From positions 1 through 36,890 of the forward strand of contig JAGNWJ010000003.1 in NCBI GenBank assembly GCA_017986065.1: a DNA stretch of 36,890 nucleotides. The letters are read 5' to 3'. This DNA comes from Rhizobacter sp. GTDB taxonomy: Bacteria; Pseudomonadota; Gammaproteobacteria; Burkholderiales; Burkholderiaceae_C. The notes under the pieces were generated by a model. It did no database searches. It had not been told where the DNA came from and was given only the letters and a program-made list of their open reading frames with translations. This document shows, one piece after another, positions 8,531 to 17,013 of the stretch. The position numbers and the translations under genes were made by a program. The first letter of the stretch is position 1. Each line of letters opens with the position of its first letter.

Positions 8531-10087
8531 ATGAACGACAACCTCTATTGCGCACTGCGCGACGCGTTCCCCAGGGACATCGACCGAACCGCCATCGAAA
8601 CCGCCGACGGCGAAAGGCTGTTCTACACGTGGAGGGATCTGGATCGCGGCAGCGCCATGGTCGCTAACCTGCTGCAGTCGCTGGACCTGCCTGCCGGGTC
8701 CAGGGTGCTGGTTCAGACCGACAAGTCGGTCGAGGCACTGATCCTCTACCTGGCGGTGCTGCGCGCCGGGCTGGTCTATGTGCCGCTGAACAGCGCCTAT
8801 CAGGCCAGTGAGCTCACGTATTTCATTGACAACGCCGAACCTGCGGTGGTGGTCTGCGCATCGCGTGATTTCGGCTGGATCTCGAAGATCGCTTTCCGCG
8901 CCGGCACTCGGCACGTCTTCACGCTCGACGACAACCGCAGCGGAAGCCTGCTTCAGCGCGCCGCCCATCAGGGCGACCAGCAGCAACCGGTGCCGCGCGC
9001 GGCCACCGATGTCGCCGCCATCATCTACACCAGCGGAACCACGGGCCGAAGCAAGGGCGCCATGCTGAGCCACGGCAACCTGCTCAGCAATGCTCGGGTG
9101 CTGAAGTCACTGTGGGGCTGGCGCACGGAGGCCGAAGGCGGCGACGTGCTTGTTCACGCGCTGCCGCTGTTCCATGTGCACGGGCTGTTCGTCGCGTCTC
9201 ATGGGGCTCTACTCAACGGCAGCAAGATGCTCTGGTTCGCGAAGTTCGACCCGCGCGCCGTGACGGAGCGCCTGCCCGAGGCGACCGTGTTCATGGGCGT
9301 GCCGACGCTGTACGTTCGGCTGCTGGCCGAGCCGACGTTCGGGGCGGGAGCCTGCAGGAACATGCGGCTCTTCATCAGCGGCTCGGCGCCGTTGCTGGCG
9401 GAAACGTTCCGGCAGTTCAGTGAGCGCACCGGCCACACCATCCTCGAGCGCTACGGCATGAGCGAGACGGTGATGCTGACGTCCAACCCATGCAAGAACG
9501 CGCCCGATGCGCCCCTGCTGGGACGCATCGCAGGAACCGTGGGGTTCCCGCTGCCCGGAGTCGACCTGCGCATTTCCGGCGAGAACGGCTCGCGATGCGC
9601 CCCGGGTGAAATCGGTGCCGTCGAAGTGCGCGGGCCCGGCATCTTCCAGGGCTACTGGCGCATGCCTGAGAAGACATCAGAGGAATTCACCGCCGACGGC
9701 TGGTTCAAGACCGGCGATGTGGGCCACGTGGACATGCACGGACGGCTGACGCTGATCGGACGCAGCAAGGACCTGATCATCAGCGGCGGCTACAACGTCT
9801 ACCCCGCAGAGATCGAGGGCTACCTGAATGAGCTGCCGGGCGTCGACGAGAGTGCGGTCATCGGCGTGCCGCATCCCGATTTCGGCGAAGCGGTCGTTGC
9901 GGTGGTGGTGCCACGCGCCGGCGCCACGGTGGATCCACAAGCCTGCATCGCGTCCCTGAAGCAGAAGATCGCGGGGTTCAAGGTGCCAAAGCGGGTGTCG
10001 CTGGCCGATCAGCTGCCGCGCAATGCGATGGGCAAGGTGCAGAAGGCCCTGCTGCGCGAACAGCACCGCACCGCCTTCACCGGCTGA
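8531..10087 (+). CDS. matB: Malonyl-CoA synthetase (MatB-type acyl-CoA ligase)
   Basis: This ANL-superfamily adenylate-forming ligase of 518 residues should convert malonate, CoA and ATP to malonyl-CoA, AMP and pyrophosphate in the cytoplasm. The P-loop-like motif YTSGTTGRSKGAMLSH, the A5 motif ERYGMSET, the TGD motif (WFKTGDVG), the hinge region SKDLIISGGYNVYP and the C-terminal catalytic lysine context RNAMGKVQK are all present. The sequence follows Rhodopseudomonas MatB, as I remember it, almost end to end, including QTDKSVEALILYLAVLRAG and MRLFISGSAPLL, which supports malonate over other acids. An in-frame TTG at 8504 would add nine residues. I chose the ATG at 8531 because it gives MNDNLY, matching the MatB start, although neither start has a strong ribosome site. 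No malonyl-CoA decarboxylase (matA) or malonate transporter lies beside it, so it may supply malonyl-CoA for biosynthesis. Confidence 0.88.
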   Translation: MNDNLYCALRDAFPRDIDRTAIETADGERLFYTWRDLDRGSAMVANLLQSLDLPAGSRVLVQTDKSVEALILYLAVLRAGLVYVPLNSAYQASELTYFIDNAEPAVVVCASRDFGWISKIAFRAGTRHVFTLDDNRSGSLLQRAAHQGDQQQPVPRAATDVAAIIYTSGTTGRSKGAMLSHGNLLSNARVLKSLWGWRTEAEGGDVLVHALPLFHVHGLFVASHGALLNGSKMLWFAKFDPRAVTERLPEATVFMGVPTLYVRLLAEPTFGAGACRNMRLFISGSAPLLAETFRQFSERTGHTILERYGMSETVMLTSNPCKNAPDAPLLGRIAGTVGFPLPGVDLRISGENGSRCAPGEIGAVEVRGPGIFQGYWRMPEKTSEEFTADGWFKTGDVGHVDMHGRLTLIGRSKDLIISGGYNVYPAEIEGYLNELPGVDESAVIGVPHPDFGEAVVAVVVPRAGATVDPQACIASLKQKIAGFKVPKRVSLADQLPRNAMGKVQKALLREQHRTAFTG

Positions 10088-10116
10088 CTCCGCGAGACAT
10101 TGCCGGGCAAAGGAAA

Positions 10117-10146
10117 AAGCCGGCGGGTCTCGCGACCCGCCGGCTT
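10117..10146. terminator. Strong bidirectional intrinsic terminator
   Basis: A perfect 13-bp stem (AAGCCGGCGGGTC with GACCCGCCGGCTT) closes a TCGC loop, 30 bases after matB stops. On the minus strand the stem is followed by a T-run (complement of the A-run at 10114-10118), so it fits best as the terminator of the minus-strand transporter operon. It can also stop matB transcription. Confidence 0.82.
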
Positions 10147-10157
10147 CGTCATTTGAA

Positions 10158-10178
10158 GGGTCGTCGTTCAGACGACCC
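10158..10178. terminator. Second hairpin just beyond the small ORF
   Basis: GGGTCGTC at 10158-10165 pairs with GACGACCC at 10171-10178 around a five-base loop. It starts five bases past the stop of the 53-residue ORF on the minus strand and precedes the stronger hairpin at 10117-10146. It lacks a T-run, so it may be an accessory terminator or a 3'-end stabiliser. Confidence 0.5.
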
Positions 10179-10182
10179 GGAT

Positions 10183-10344
10183 TCACTGGCTCGCAGCCGG
10201 GGCTGGCGCCGAGGCGGCAGCCGGTGCGTCATGGGACGCATCGACGCCGTGCTTCTCACCGCTCATGTCGATGTCTCCACCTTTCATGAGCACGAAGATT
10301 GCCAGTGCCGCAAACAGCACGAATCCTATGGCCAGTTTCCACAT
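10183..10344 (-). CDS. Small single-pass membrane protein of unknown function (53 aa)
   Basis: An ATG at 10344 is preceded on the minus strand by AGGAG nine bases upstream, a good ribosome site. The peptide begins MWKLAIGFVLFAALAIFVLM, one hydrophobic helix (residues 3-20). After it come KGGD, a short charged stretch, then an Ala/Pro-rich tail (about residues 40-53). It lies 17 bases downstream of the transporter stop codon, on the same strand and before the terminators, so it is probably co-transcribed with the transporter. I have an impression of similar small proteins beside MHS-type transporters in other Burkholderiales, but cannot verify it. The topology (short N-terminus in, tail in periplasm) is an inference. 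It could be an accessory or stabilising subunit of the transporter. There is no lipobox cysteine. Confidence 0.72.
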   Translation of the reverse strand: MWKLAIGFVLFAALAIFVLMKGGDIDMSGEKHGVDASHDAPAAASAPAPAASQ

Positions 10345-10361
10345 GCTTGGAATCTCCTGCT

Positions 10362-12152
10362 TCAGTCGTCAGCGTAGATGTTGACGTCCTTGGTTTCCTT
10401 GACGAACAGCATGCCGATCACGAAGGTGACACCCGCGACGATGATCGGGTACCACAAGCCGTTGTACATGTTGCCCGTCTGCGCCACGATGGCGAAGGCC
10501 GTGGTCGGCAGCAAGCCACCGAACCAGCCGTTGCCGATGTGATACGGCAGGCTCATCGAGGTGTAGCGGATGCGGGTCGGGAACAACTCCACGAGCATCG
10601 CAGCGATCGGGCCATAGACCATGGTCACCAGGAGCACCAGGAAGGTCAGGATGGCGACGACCTTCACCTTGTCGACCTTGGCCGGATCGGCCTTGGCCGG
10701 ATAGCCTGCCGCCTTCAGCGCGCCTGACAGCTTGGCGGTGAGGACGGCGTCCGGTGCCTTCTTCTCATCCGCCAGGTTCTTCAGGTTGGTCTCTGCAGCT
10801 GCGATGGCAGTGGCGTCCGGCGCCGGTGCGGCTTTCAGATCGGCCAGCTTGGTCTCGGCAGCGGTCTTGGCGGCAGCGATGTCCTCAGCCGTGACCTTGG
10901 ACGTGATGACCGTCTCGCCCACCGCGATCGTGGCTGGCGTACCGGCTGGTGCATCGATGCTGTCGTAGCTCACCGAAGCGGAGGCCAGCTTCTGCTTGAC
11001 GATGTCGCAGGAACTGGTGAACTTCTTCGTGCCCGTCGGGTTGAACTGGAACGAGCACTCGCTCGGGTCGGCGGTGACCACCACCTTAGACGAAGCCTGG
11101 GCCTTGGCGAGGTCGGGGTTGGCCGCCGAGGTCAATGCGGTGAACAGCGGGAAGTAGGTCAGCGCGGCGATCAGGCAGCCGGCCATGATGATGGGCTTGC
11201 GGCCGATCTTGTCGGACAGGATGCCGAACACCAGGAAGAACGGCGTGCCGATCAGCAGCGACACAGCAACCATGATGTTGGCGGTGGGGCCATCGACCTT
11301 CAGTGCCTGCGTCAGGAAGAAGAGCGCGTAGAACTGTCCCGTGTACCAGACCACGGCCTGACCGGCGGTCAGACCCACCAGCGCCAGGATCACGATCTTC
11401 AGGTTCTTCCACTGGCCGAACGATTCGGTCAGCGGTGCCTTGGAAGTCTTGCCTTCCTCCTTCATCTTCTTGAAGGCAGGCGACTCGTTCATGCTCAGGC
11501 GGATCCACACGCTGATGGCCAGCAGGAAGATCGACACCAGGAACGGCACGCGCCAGCCCCAGTCGGCAAAGACTTCTTCGCCGAGCATGGTGCGGGTGCC
11601 CAGGATCACCATCAGGCTCAGAAACAGGCCCAGCGTGGCCGTGGTCTGGATCCACGAGGTGTACGCGCCGCGCTTGCCGTGCGGAGCATGCTCTGCCACG
11701 TAGGTCGCCGCACCGCCGTACTCACCGCCGAGCGCCAGGCCCTGCAGCATCCGCAGGCCGATCAGGATGACCGGCGCAGCCACGCCGATCGAGGCATAGT
11801 TGGGCAGCACGCCAACGATGAAGGTCGACAGGCCCATGATCAGGATCGTGACCAGGAAGGTGTACTTGCGGCCGATCATGTCGCCGAGGCGGCCGAACAC
11901 CAGCGCGCCGAACGGACGCACGATGAAACCGGCGGCAAAGGCCAGCAGCGCGAAGATGAACGCGGAATTCGCATCGAGACCGCTGAAGAACTGCTTGGCG
12001 ATGATGGCTGCGAGCGAGCCATACAGGTAGAAGTCGTACCACTCGAACACCGTGCCGAGGCTGGAGGCGAAGATGACCTTCTTCTCTTCCCCGGTCATCG
12101 GCCGGGGCGCGGCGGCCGCGCCTTTCGCGTTGTTTCCTGTTGTAGTTGCCAT
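10362..12152 (-). CDS. MFS transporter of the metabolite:H+ symporter (MHS) family with a large extra loop
   Basis: This 596-residue inner-membrane transporter starts at an ATG with AGGAG nine bases upstream. The N-terminal part has MHS hallmarks: FEWYDFYLYGSLA in TM1, RPFGALVFGRLGDMIGRK between TM2 and TM3, and LQGLALGGEYGGAATYVAEH. The matching second-half motif SDKIGRKPIIMAG is present, as is ELFPTRIRYTSMSLPYHIG near the end. Family members (ProP, ShiA, KgtP-like) are proton-driven importers of osmolytes or organic acids. The substrate here cannot be told from sequence. Residues about 345-493 form an insert of about 150 residues between the eighth and later membrane segments, with two cysteines (366 and 382) and an Ala/Lys/Glu-rich helical stretch. 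It is predicted to face the periplasm. I recall comparable inserts in Burkholderiales homologues. It is first in a two-gene unit with the 53-residue protein. Confidence 0.9.
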   Translation of the reverse strand: MATTTGNNAKGAAAAPRPMTGEEKKVIFASSLGTVFEWYDFYLYGSLAAIIAKQFFSGLDANSAFIFALLAFAAGFIVRPFGALVFGRLGDMIGRKYTFLVTILIMGLSTFIVGVLPNYASIGVAAPVILIGLRMLQGLALGGEYGGAATYVAEHAPHGKRGAYTSWIQTTATLGLFLSLMVILGTRTMLGEEVFADWGWRVPFLVSIFLLAISVWIRLSMNESPAFKKMKEEGKTSKAPLTESFGQWKNLKIVILALVGLTAGQAVVWYTGQFYALFFLTQALKVDGPTANIMVAVSLLIGTPFFLVFGILSDKIGRKPIIMAGCLIAALTYFPLFTALTSAANPDLAKAQASSKVVVTADPSECSFQFNPTGTKKFTSSCDIVKQKLASASVSYDSIDAPAGTPATIAVGETVITSKVTAEDIAAAKTAAETKLADLKAAPAPDATAIAAAETNLKNLADEKKAPDAVLTAKLSGALKAAGYPAKADPAKVDKVKVVAILTFLVLLVTMVYGPIAAMLVELFPTRIRYTSMSLPYHIGNGWFGGLLPTTAFAIVAQTGNMYNGLWYPIIVAGVTFVIGMLFVKETKDVNIYADD

Positions 12153-12367
12153 GTCTGTTGTCTCCTGTGGGATATCGCAGCACCGTCCGGCGACGGAACC
12201 TGGGCAGCGATGATCACGACGGCCTCTGACCCTGTCCTGACGCGGCGCTGAACGCAGCCTGACAAGATGCGTAGAAACCCGCGCATTCAGTTTCTCGATG
12301 CGAAATTCCTGGGGTTTGCCATACGCACGGGGGATCGAATTTCAGGGCCCAGCGACAGCACGAACCG
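12153..12367. other. Intergenic region carrying the leader of the MHS transporter operon
   Basis: These 215 bases separate the DUF1289 gene from the transporter start; both genes are on the minus strand. Apart from the transporter's ribosome site I see no convincing -35/-10 pair, sigma-54 site or hairpin with a T-run. The transporter promoter must lie here unless transcription reads through from the DUF1289 gene. Confidence 0.5.
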
Positions 12368-12592
12368 TCAGGTGTCAGGCAGCGGCGGCCGCAAAGGCAG
12401 TTCGCGCCGGCGCTGTGTCAGCCGCTTCCAGATGACCTGCTTGTCGCGATCGCACAGCGTTCCCCAGTCGGTGATCTCGTCGCGCGTGCGCAGGCAGCCT
12501 GTGCACCAGCCCGCAGTGTCATCCATGCAGCACACACCCACGCACGGGCTCGGGACGCAAGAGCCAGCCCGCGGCAAAGGAGATTGGTTCAT
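12368..12592 (-). CDS. DUF1289 family small cysteine-rich protein
   Basis: This 74-residue protein is chosen to start at the ATG at 12592, since the frame remains open far upstream but overlaps the DUF4126 gene. It shows the DUF1289 pattern: SPCVGVC near residue 20, then WCTGC, then a TRDEITDW segment and an Arg-rich helix. The spaced cysteines suggest a bound metal or iron-sulfur centre, but no activity is established for the family to my knowledge. It is the last gene of the minus-strand run that starts with carbonic anhydrase, 17 bases after the DUF4126 gene. Confidence 0.85.
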   Translation of the reverse strand: MNQSPLPRAGSCVPSPCVGVCCMDDTAGWCTGCLRTRDEITDWGTLCDRDKQVIWKRLTQRRRELPLRPPLPDT

Positions 12593-12609
12593 GGCAGTCC
12601 CGGAGTGAA

Positions 12610-13224
12610 TCAGCTGCGCCGCACTGGCGGGCGCCATGCCGTGATCGTCGTCGCCAACTGGCGCAGGAACCGGCCGAGCACCCAGATCAGTCCGACCATC
12701 GCCACGAGGCACGCCAGCAGCAGCGCAACAAAGGCGAGCGGGTGAGTCCACGACAGCCACAGCGCTGTCGGCACCAGCGCGTCACCCAGCAAGGACATGC
12801 CGATGTTCGAAAACGGTTCGGGTGAGGTGTTGACGGCGGCACGTGTCGTCGCCTTGGCGATGTGGCTGGTCGCGGCCAATGTGCCACCCATCAGCGCAGC
12901 CGCCATCGCCCACGAGGTGTGGTCGGCCCCGAACACGGCCGCCGCCAACGCCGCGCCGGCCGGTATGCGCACCAGCGTATGGACGATGTCCCACAGCGTG
13001 TCGAGCCCCGGAATCTTGTCGACGAAGAACTCGATGAACAGCATGAACCCGCTCGCGCCGAGCATCAGCGGGCTCTGGAGCACTTTCAGCCCCGTCGGCA
13101 GATCGATCCAGCCCAGCACACCTGACAGGCCGGTCAGGAACACGACGGCATAGAGCCGCAGGCCACTGGCCCATCCGAGTGCGGCGGCAATCGCCAGCAA
13201 CTGGGTGGTGTCGAGGGCAGGCAT
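12610..13224 (-). CDS. DUF4126 family integral membrane protein
   Basis: This 204-residue hydrophobic protein has about five predicted membrane segments, for example residues 7-35, 48-66 and 165-190. Segments recognised as DUF4126-like are ALGWASGLRLYAVVFLTGL near the N-terminus, KIPGLDTLWDIVHTLVRIP in the first half and SLLGDALVP later. The start at 13224 was chosen because it lies two bases after the stop of the upstream isomerase gene. Its function is not known to me. The position suggests co-transcription with the isomerase and ubiC. Confidence 0.85.
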   Translation of the reverse strand: MPALDTTQLLAIAAALGWASGLRLYAVVFLTGLSGVLGWIDLPTGLKVLQSPLMLGASGFMLFIEFFVDKIPGLDTLWDIVHTLVRIPAGAALAAAVFGADHTSWAMAAALMGGTLAATSHIAKATTRAAVNTSPEPFSNIGMSLLGDALVPTALWLSWTHPLAFVALLLACLVAMVGLIWVLGRFLRQLATTITAWRPPVRRS

Positions 13225-13226
13225 CG

Positions 13227-13862
13227 TCAGAACGGCCCGCTCGCCAGCCAGCGCTCGATCTGCGCGCGCCGATCGTTGCCCCAGAACGGCTCCCCGTCGA
13301 TCACGAAGAACGGCGCGCCGAACACCCCGGCTGAGATCGCCATGTCGTTGACCTCCTTCAGTCGTGCCTTCCAGCGCGGATCGTTCCAGACGGCCTCGGC
13401 CTGAGCGGCATCCAGCCCGAACTCCACCGCGATCTCGCGCAGGCGCGCCACATCGCTCAGGTCCGCCCCCTGCACGAAAAGCGCCCGAAAGCAGTGCTTC
13501 GCCCAGCCCCGGGCATCGAGCAAGTGGGCTGGATCCGGGCCGCCCGCGGACTGATCGCGCAGCCACCAGTAAACGCGCGCCGCGTTCTGGGTGGCCACGG
13601 GAAAGCGTGACGGCAGCACGAACGGGACGGCTGAAAAGCGCGCCGAGCGCTCGAAGTCGCGCAGCGAGTACTCGCGCTTCAGCGGATGCGCCACCGGCGA
13701 TCTCAACTCGGCCGCCTGAAAGGTCGCGCCGAGCAGGATGGCGTTCCAGTTGACGCTGCGGCCGTGCTGTGCCGCCAGCGTGTCGATCCATTCGGAAGCC
13801 ATGTAGGCATAGGGCGACGAGAGATCGAAGTAGAACTCGATCGGCCGAGGTTCGAGATTCAT
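13227..13862 (-). CDS. DsbA-fold 2-hydroxychromene-2-carboxylate isomerase family protein
   Basis: This 211-residue protein is of the GST-kappa/HCCA isomerase type. The N-terminus reads IEFYFDLSSPYAYMASE, where the serine after FDLSS takes the place of the DsbA active-site CxxC. The C-terminal part has the thioredoxin-fold cis-Pro region GVFGAPFFVIDGEPFWGNDR. Family members isomerise hydroxychromene carboxylates in naphthalene breakdown with glutathione, but many chromosomal homologues have no assigned substrate, and no aromatic-degradation genes lie here. The ATG at 13862 overlaps the ubiC stop by four bases (ATGA), which fixes the start despite an open frame upstream. A general glutathione-dependent isomerase or transferase role is equally possible. 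Confidence 0.85.
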   Translation of the reverse strand: MNLEPRPIEFYFDLSSPYAYMASEWIDTLAAQHGRSVNWNAILLGATFQAAELRSPVAHPLKREYSLRDFERSARFSAVPFVLPSRFPVATQNAARVYWWLRDQSAGGPDPAHLLDARGWAKHCFRALFVQGADLSDVARLREIAVEFGLDAAQAEAVWNDPRWKARLKEVNDMAISAGVFGAPFFVIDGEPFWGNDRRAQIERWLASGPF

Positions 13863-14446
13863 CGCAGCGACCTGCTTATGGGTTCGCCCCGGGACCCGCG
13901 AAGCGTTACGCGGCCGCTGGGCGGACCGGGCGTGCACTGGCAAACCGAAGGGGCGAACCATTCGGTGACCAGCAGCGGCATGCCGCGACGCATGAAAACC
14001 GACCGCCGACACCAGAGCGGTTCGCGCGCCCAGCCCAGACGCGCGCCGAGGCGCCGCGCGCGCAGCGGCACCATGCGCGAGCTTCCCAGACGTGCGCAGC
14101 TCGCCGCTCGCAAGCCGAACAGCAGATCGGCCAGCGGTCGGCTACCGAGACCACGCAGCGCCCGCCAGGCCAGTCGCGACTGCACGGCAGGCAACACCGA
14201 ACGCGCATAGACCAGCGGCTGCCCGTTGCCCCACAGCATCACCTCGCGCACGTGGCAGCGAGCCGCGCTCAGGGCCAAACCGCCGGACCGGCGCAGGACG
14301 CACAGTTCGTCTTCCTGCGCCGGACCCGCACCCTGCGACAGCACCTGCACCTCGAATCGACCGAAGACACGGGCAAGACGCCGACTGAGCGAGCCATCGG
14401 ACTGCAACCAGCCGCGCAGGGCCCGATCGAGCGGCGCTGTTCTCAC
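13859..14446 (-). CDS. ubiC: Chorismate--pyruvate lyase
   Basis: UbiC removes pyruvate from chorismate to give 4-hydroxybenzoate, the first committed step of ubiquinone synthesis, in the cytoplasm. The 195-residue protein shows VREVMLWGNGQPLVYARSVLP, matching the LREILLC region of E. coli UbiC, then RPLADLLF, RMVPL and WCRRSVFMRRGMPLLVTEWFAP, whose glutamate corresponds to the conserved product-site acid. About 30 residues rich in Arg, Gly and Pro follow the place where E. coli UbiC stops. The gene starts 15 bases after aceK ends and overlaps the next gene by four bases. No ubiA lies in this window. Confidence 0.88.
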   Translation of the reverse strand: MRTAPLDRALRGWLQSDGSLSRRLARVFGRFEVQVLSQGAGPAQEDELCVLRRSGGLALSAARCHVREVMLWGNGQPLVYARSVLPAVQSRLAWRALRGLGSRPLADLLFGLRAASCARLGSSRMVPLRARRLGARLGWAREPLWCRRSVFMRRGMPLLVTEWFAPSVCQCTPGPPSGRVTLRGSRGEPISRSLR

Positions 14447-14461
14447 AGGTCGACCGGCCGA

Positions 14462-16258
14462 TCAGGAGGCAGCGACCCCGGCCCCAGCGTGTCGCTGATG
14501 CTCGAATCGCTTGGCGGCTTCGTAAGGGAAGACGTCATGCACATGGCCCGCCAGGATGCGCTCCTTGTGCTCCTGCCAGAACGCAGCGTCGAGCAGGTCG
14601 GCGTGGTGCTTCATGAACACCTCGCGGACCTTGGCGTTGCCCAGCAGGAACGGACCGAAGGTTTCGGGGAAGACGTCTTTCGGCCCGACGCTGTACCAGA
14701 CCTCGCCGGACATCTCTTCCTCTTCATTGCGAGGGGCTGGCACACGACGGAAATTGCAGTCGGTGATGTACTCGATCTCGTCGTAGTCGTAGAAGACCAC
14801 CTTGCCGTGCCGCATCACGCCGAAGTTCTTCCAGAGCATGTCGCCGGGGAAAATATTGGCAGCCACCAGGTCCTTGATCGCGTTGCCGTATTCGACCACC
14901 GCCTGCGAGATCTGCTCGGGCGAGGCTTCCTGGATGTAGATGTTCAGCGGGATCATGCGGCGCTCGATGTACACGTGCCGGATCACCAGGTCGTCGCCGT
15001 CTTCCTCGAGCAGGCTCGGACAGAACTTCTTCAGCTCGTCCACCAGTTCGTCGTCGAAGCGTGCGCGCGGAAAGGCCACGTTGCTGTACTCCAGCGTGTC
15101 GGCCATGCGGCCGACACGATCGTGCTGCTTGACCAGCAGGTACTTGCTCTTGATCAGCTCGCGCGTGGTTTCCTTCTGCGGCGGGTAGAAGTCCTTGATC
15201 ACCTTGAACACATACGGGAACGACGGCAGGTCGAACACCAGCATCACCATGCCCTTGATGCCGGGAGCGATGCGGAACTGATCGGATGAATGCCTAAGGT
15301 GAGCGAGGAAATCCCGGTAAAAGAGGTTCTTGCCCTGCTTCTGCAGGCCGAGCGCGCTGTAGATCTCGTTGCGCGGCTTGCGGGGCATCATCGTGCGCAG
15401 GAACTGCACGAACGCCGAAGGCACCTCCATCTCGACCATGAAATAGGCGCGGGCGAAACTGAACAGCAGGAGCAGGTCTTCCTCGCCGAACAGCACGGCA
15501 TCGATCGCCAGCTTGCCGCCCGCGACGTGGAGGATCGGCAGGGCGAACGGCGTCTCCCGATAGCCGTTGATGACCTTGCCGACCAGGTATGCGCCCTTGT
15601 TACGGAAGAACAGCGAGCTCAGCACCTGGATCTGGAAATTGGCGCGCGGCCGATAGTCACCGAGCTGCTTCTCGACGGCAGCCAGCACATCGTCGATGTC
15701 GCGATCGAGGTTCTCGAAGGGTCGGCGCAGTTCGAAGTGGTCGACGATGCGCCTCCAGGTGTCGCGCAGCGTGGCCTTGGTCGGGTAGTAGGCGAAATAG
15801 GACGGCGTCGAGGCGGGTTCGTCGTTCTCGATGTACTCGGTCGACACGGCGGGCCGCAGGAAGATGAAATCGTTGTTGAAGTAGCTGCGGTGCAGGATCT
15901 TGGTGGTGACCGAATTGAAGAAGGTCTCCGCCAGCTCGGGCTGATGGTGGTTCGTCAGCAACCCGATGTAGTGCAGCTTCACCTGCTGCCAGACCTCCGA
16001 GCTGAGCTCAGCTGCCTTGAACTCGGTCTGCAGGCGCTCGGCGGCCTCGTCCACGCGCGCGTCGTAGTACTCGATGCGCTCACGCTGGCCGCGCTGCTGT
16101 CCGTGCCAGTCGGCTTCCTCGAAGCGACGCTTGGCCTGCCGGCTGGCTTCGCGGAACAGGCGATAGTGGCGGTTGAATCCGTCGAGCATCGCGCGCGCGA
16201 TATCGAACGAGCGCACATCGGTCAGCGTCGGGGGGAAATCCATCTCCGCGCCTGACAT
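14462..16258 (-). CDS. aceK: Isocitrate dehydrogenase kinase/phosphatase
   Basis: AceK phosphorylates and dephosphorylates isocitrate dehydrogenase and so sets the split between the TCA cycle and the glyoxylate bypass. The length, 598 residues, is close to the E. coli protein (578). The ATP-site region [17 protein letters not shown] is followed by [34 protein letters not shown], and the catalytic/metal region [20 protein letters not shown]; all match the family closely. The C-terminal tail is Ala/His-rich. Its ATG overlaps the carbonic anhydrase stop (TGATG), so the two should be translated together. Elsewhere aceK often sits with aceBA; here glyoxylate-cycle genes are absent from the window. 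Confidence 0.96.
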   Translation of the reverse strand: MSGAEMDFPPTLTDVRSFDIARAMLDGFNRHYRLFREASRQAKRRFEEADWHGQQRGQRERIEYYDARVDEAAERLQTEFKAAELSSEVWQQVKLHYIGLLTNHHQPELAETFFNSVTTKILHRSYFNNDFIFLRPAVSTEYIENDEPASTPSYFAYYPTKATLRDTWRRIVDHFELRRPFENLDRDIDDVLAAVEKQLGDYRPRANFQIQVLSSLFFRNKGAYLVGKVINGYRETPFALPILHVAGGKLAIDAVLFGEEDLLLLFSFARAYFMVEMEVPSAFVQFLRTMMPRKPRNEIYSALGLQKQGKNLFYRDFLAHLRHSSDQFRIAPGIKGMVMLVFDLPSFPYVFKVIKDFYPPQKETTRELIKSKYLLVKQHDRVGRMADTLEYSNVAFPRARFDDELVDELKKFCPSLLEEDGDDLVIRHVYIERRMIPLNIYIQEASPEQISQAVVEYGNAIKDLVAANIFPGDMLWKNFGVMRHGKVVFYDYDEIEYITDCNFRRVPAPRNEEEEMSGEVWYSVGPKDVFPETFGPFLLGNAKVREVFMKHHADLLDAAFWQEHKERILAGHVHDVFPYEAAKRFEHQRHAGAGVAAS

Positions 16259-16959
16259 CAGGTCCCCTCCACAGGGCCTTCACCCGAAGCTGCGGAAGGT
16301 GTGCGGCGGGCACGCAGCGCAGTCAGTGCCCCCTGGTAGGCATCGCGCACTTGTTCAGGCCGGGACACGGTCATCTTCAGATCCTCCAGCAAGCCATTGT
16401 GCAGACCGTAGAACCAGCCGTGCACGACCAGCTCCTGTCCGCGGTTCCAGGCATCCTGGACCATCGTGGTGTGACAGAGGTTGCGTGCCTGCTCGATCAC
16501 GTTGAGCTCGCAAAGCGCATCGACGCGCTGTGCCGCGTCGACGGTTTCGAGCCACTCCTCATGCTGGTTGCGCACATCCTGCACGTAGCGGATCCAGTTG
16601 TCGGCGATGCCCACTCGACGGTTGTAGAGCGCGGCAGCGACACCGCCGCAACCCGAATGCCCGACGATGATGATGTGGCGAACCCGCAGCATGTCGGTGG
16701 CGAACTGCACCACCGACAGGCAGTTCAGATCGGAATGCGCCACCACGTTGGCAACATTGCGGTGCACGAAGAGCTCGCCGGGCAGCAGCCCGACCAGCTC
16801 GTTGGCCGGCACGCGACTGTCCGCGCAGCCAATCCACAGGTACTGCGGGGCCTGCTGCTTCAGCAGGTTGGTGAAGAAGCCGGGCGTGCGGGCCTCGGTG
16901 GCCTCGGCCCACATCCGATTGTTTTCGAACAATTCCTTCAGATCGCCGGTCATGTGCAT
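16258..16959 (-). CDS. can: Beta-class carbonic anhydrase
   Basis: This enzyme interconverts CO2 and bicarbonate in the cytoplasm. The 233-residue sequence has the zinc ligands and catalytic dyad of beta-carbonic anhydrases: C45, D47 and R49 in CADSRVPAN, then H101 and C104 in [15 protein letters not shown] and the [10 protein letters not shown] segment also fit the Can/CynT group. The first ATG (16959) is used, but a second ATG at 16953 (MTGDLKEL) is better spaced from the GGGG upstream and may be the real start. The gene heads the six-gene minus-strand run. Only 54 bases separate it from the divergent metallo-hydrolase, so promoters for both must be packed there or overlap. Confidence 0.93.
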   Translation of the reverse strand: MHMTGDLKELFENNRMWAEATEARTPGFFTNLLKQQAPQYLWIGCADSRVPANELVGLLPGELFVHRNVANVVAHSDLNCLSVVQFATDMLRVRHIIIVGHSGCGGVAAALYNRRVGIADNWIRYVQDVRNQHEEWLETVDAAQRVDALCELNVIEQARNLCHTTMVQDAWNRGQELVVHGWFYGLHNGLLEDLKMTVSRPEQVRDAYQGALTALRARRTPSAASGEGPVEGT

Positions 16960-17013
16960 GCACCCCAGTAGGATGGATCGAGTCTAGCGACCACAGGCAA
17001 CCTCTTCGATACC

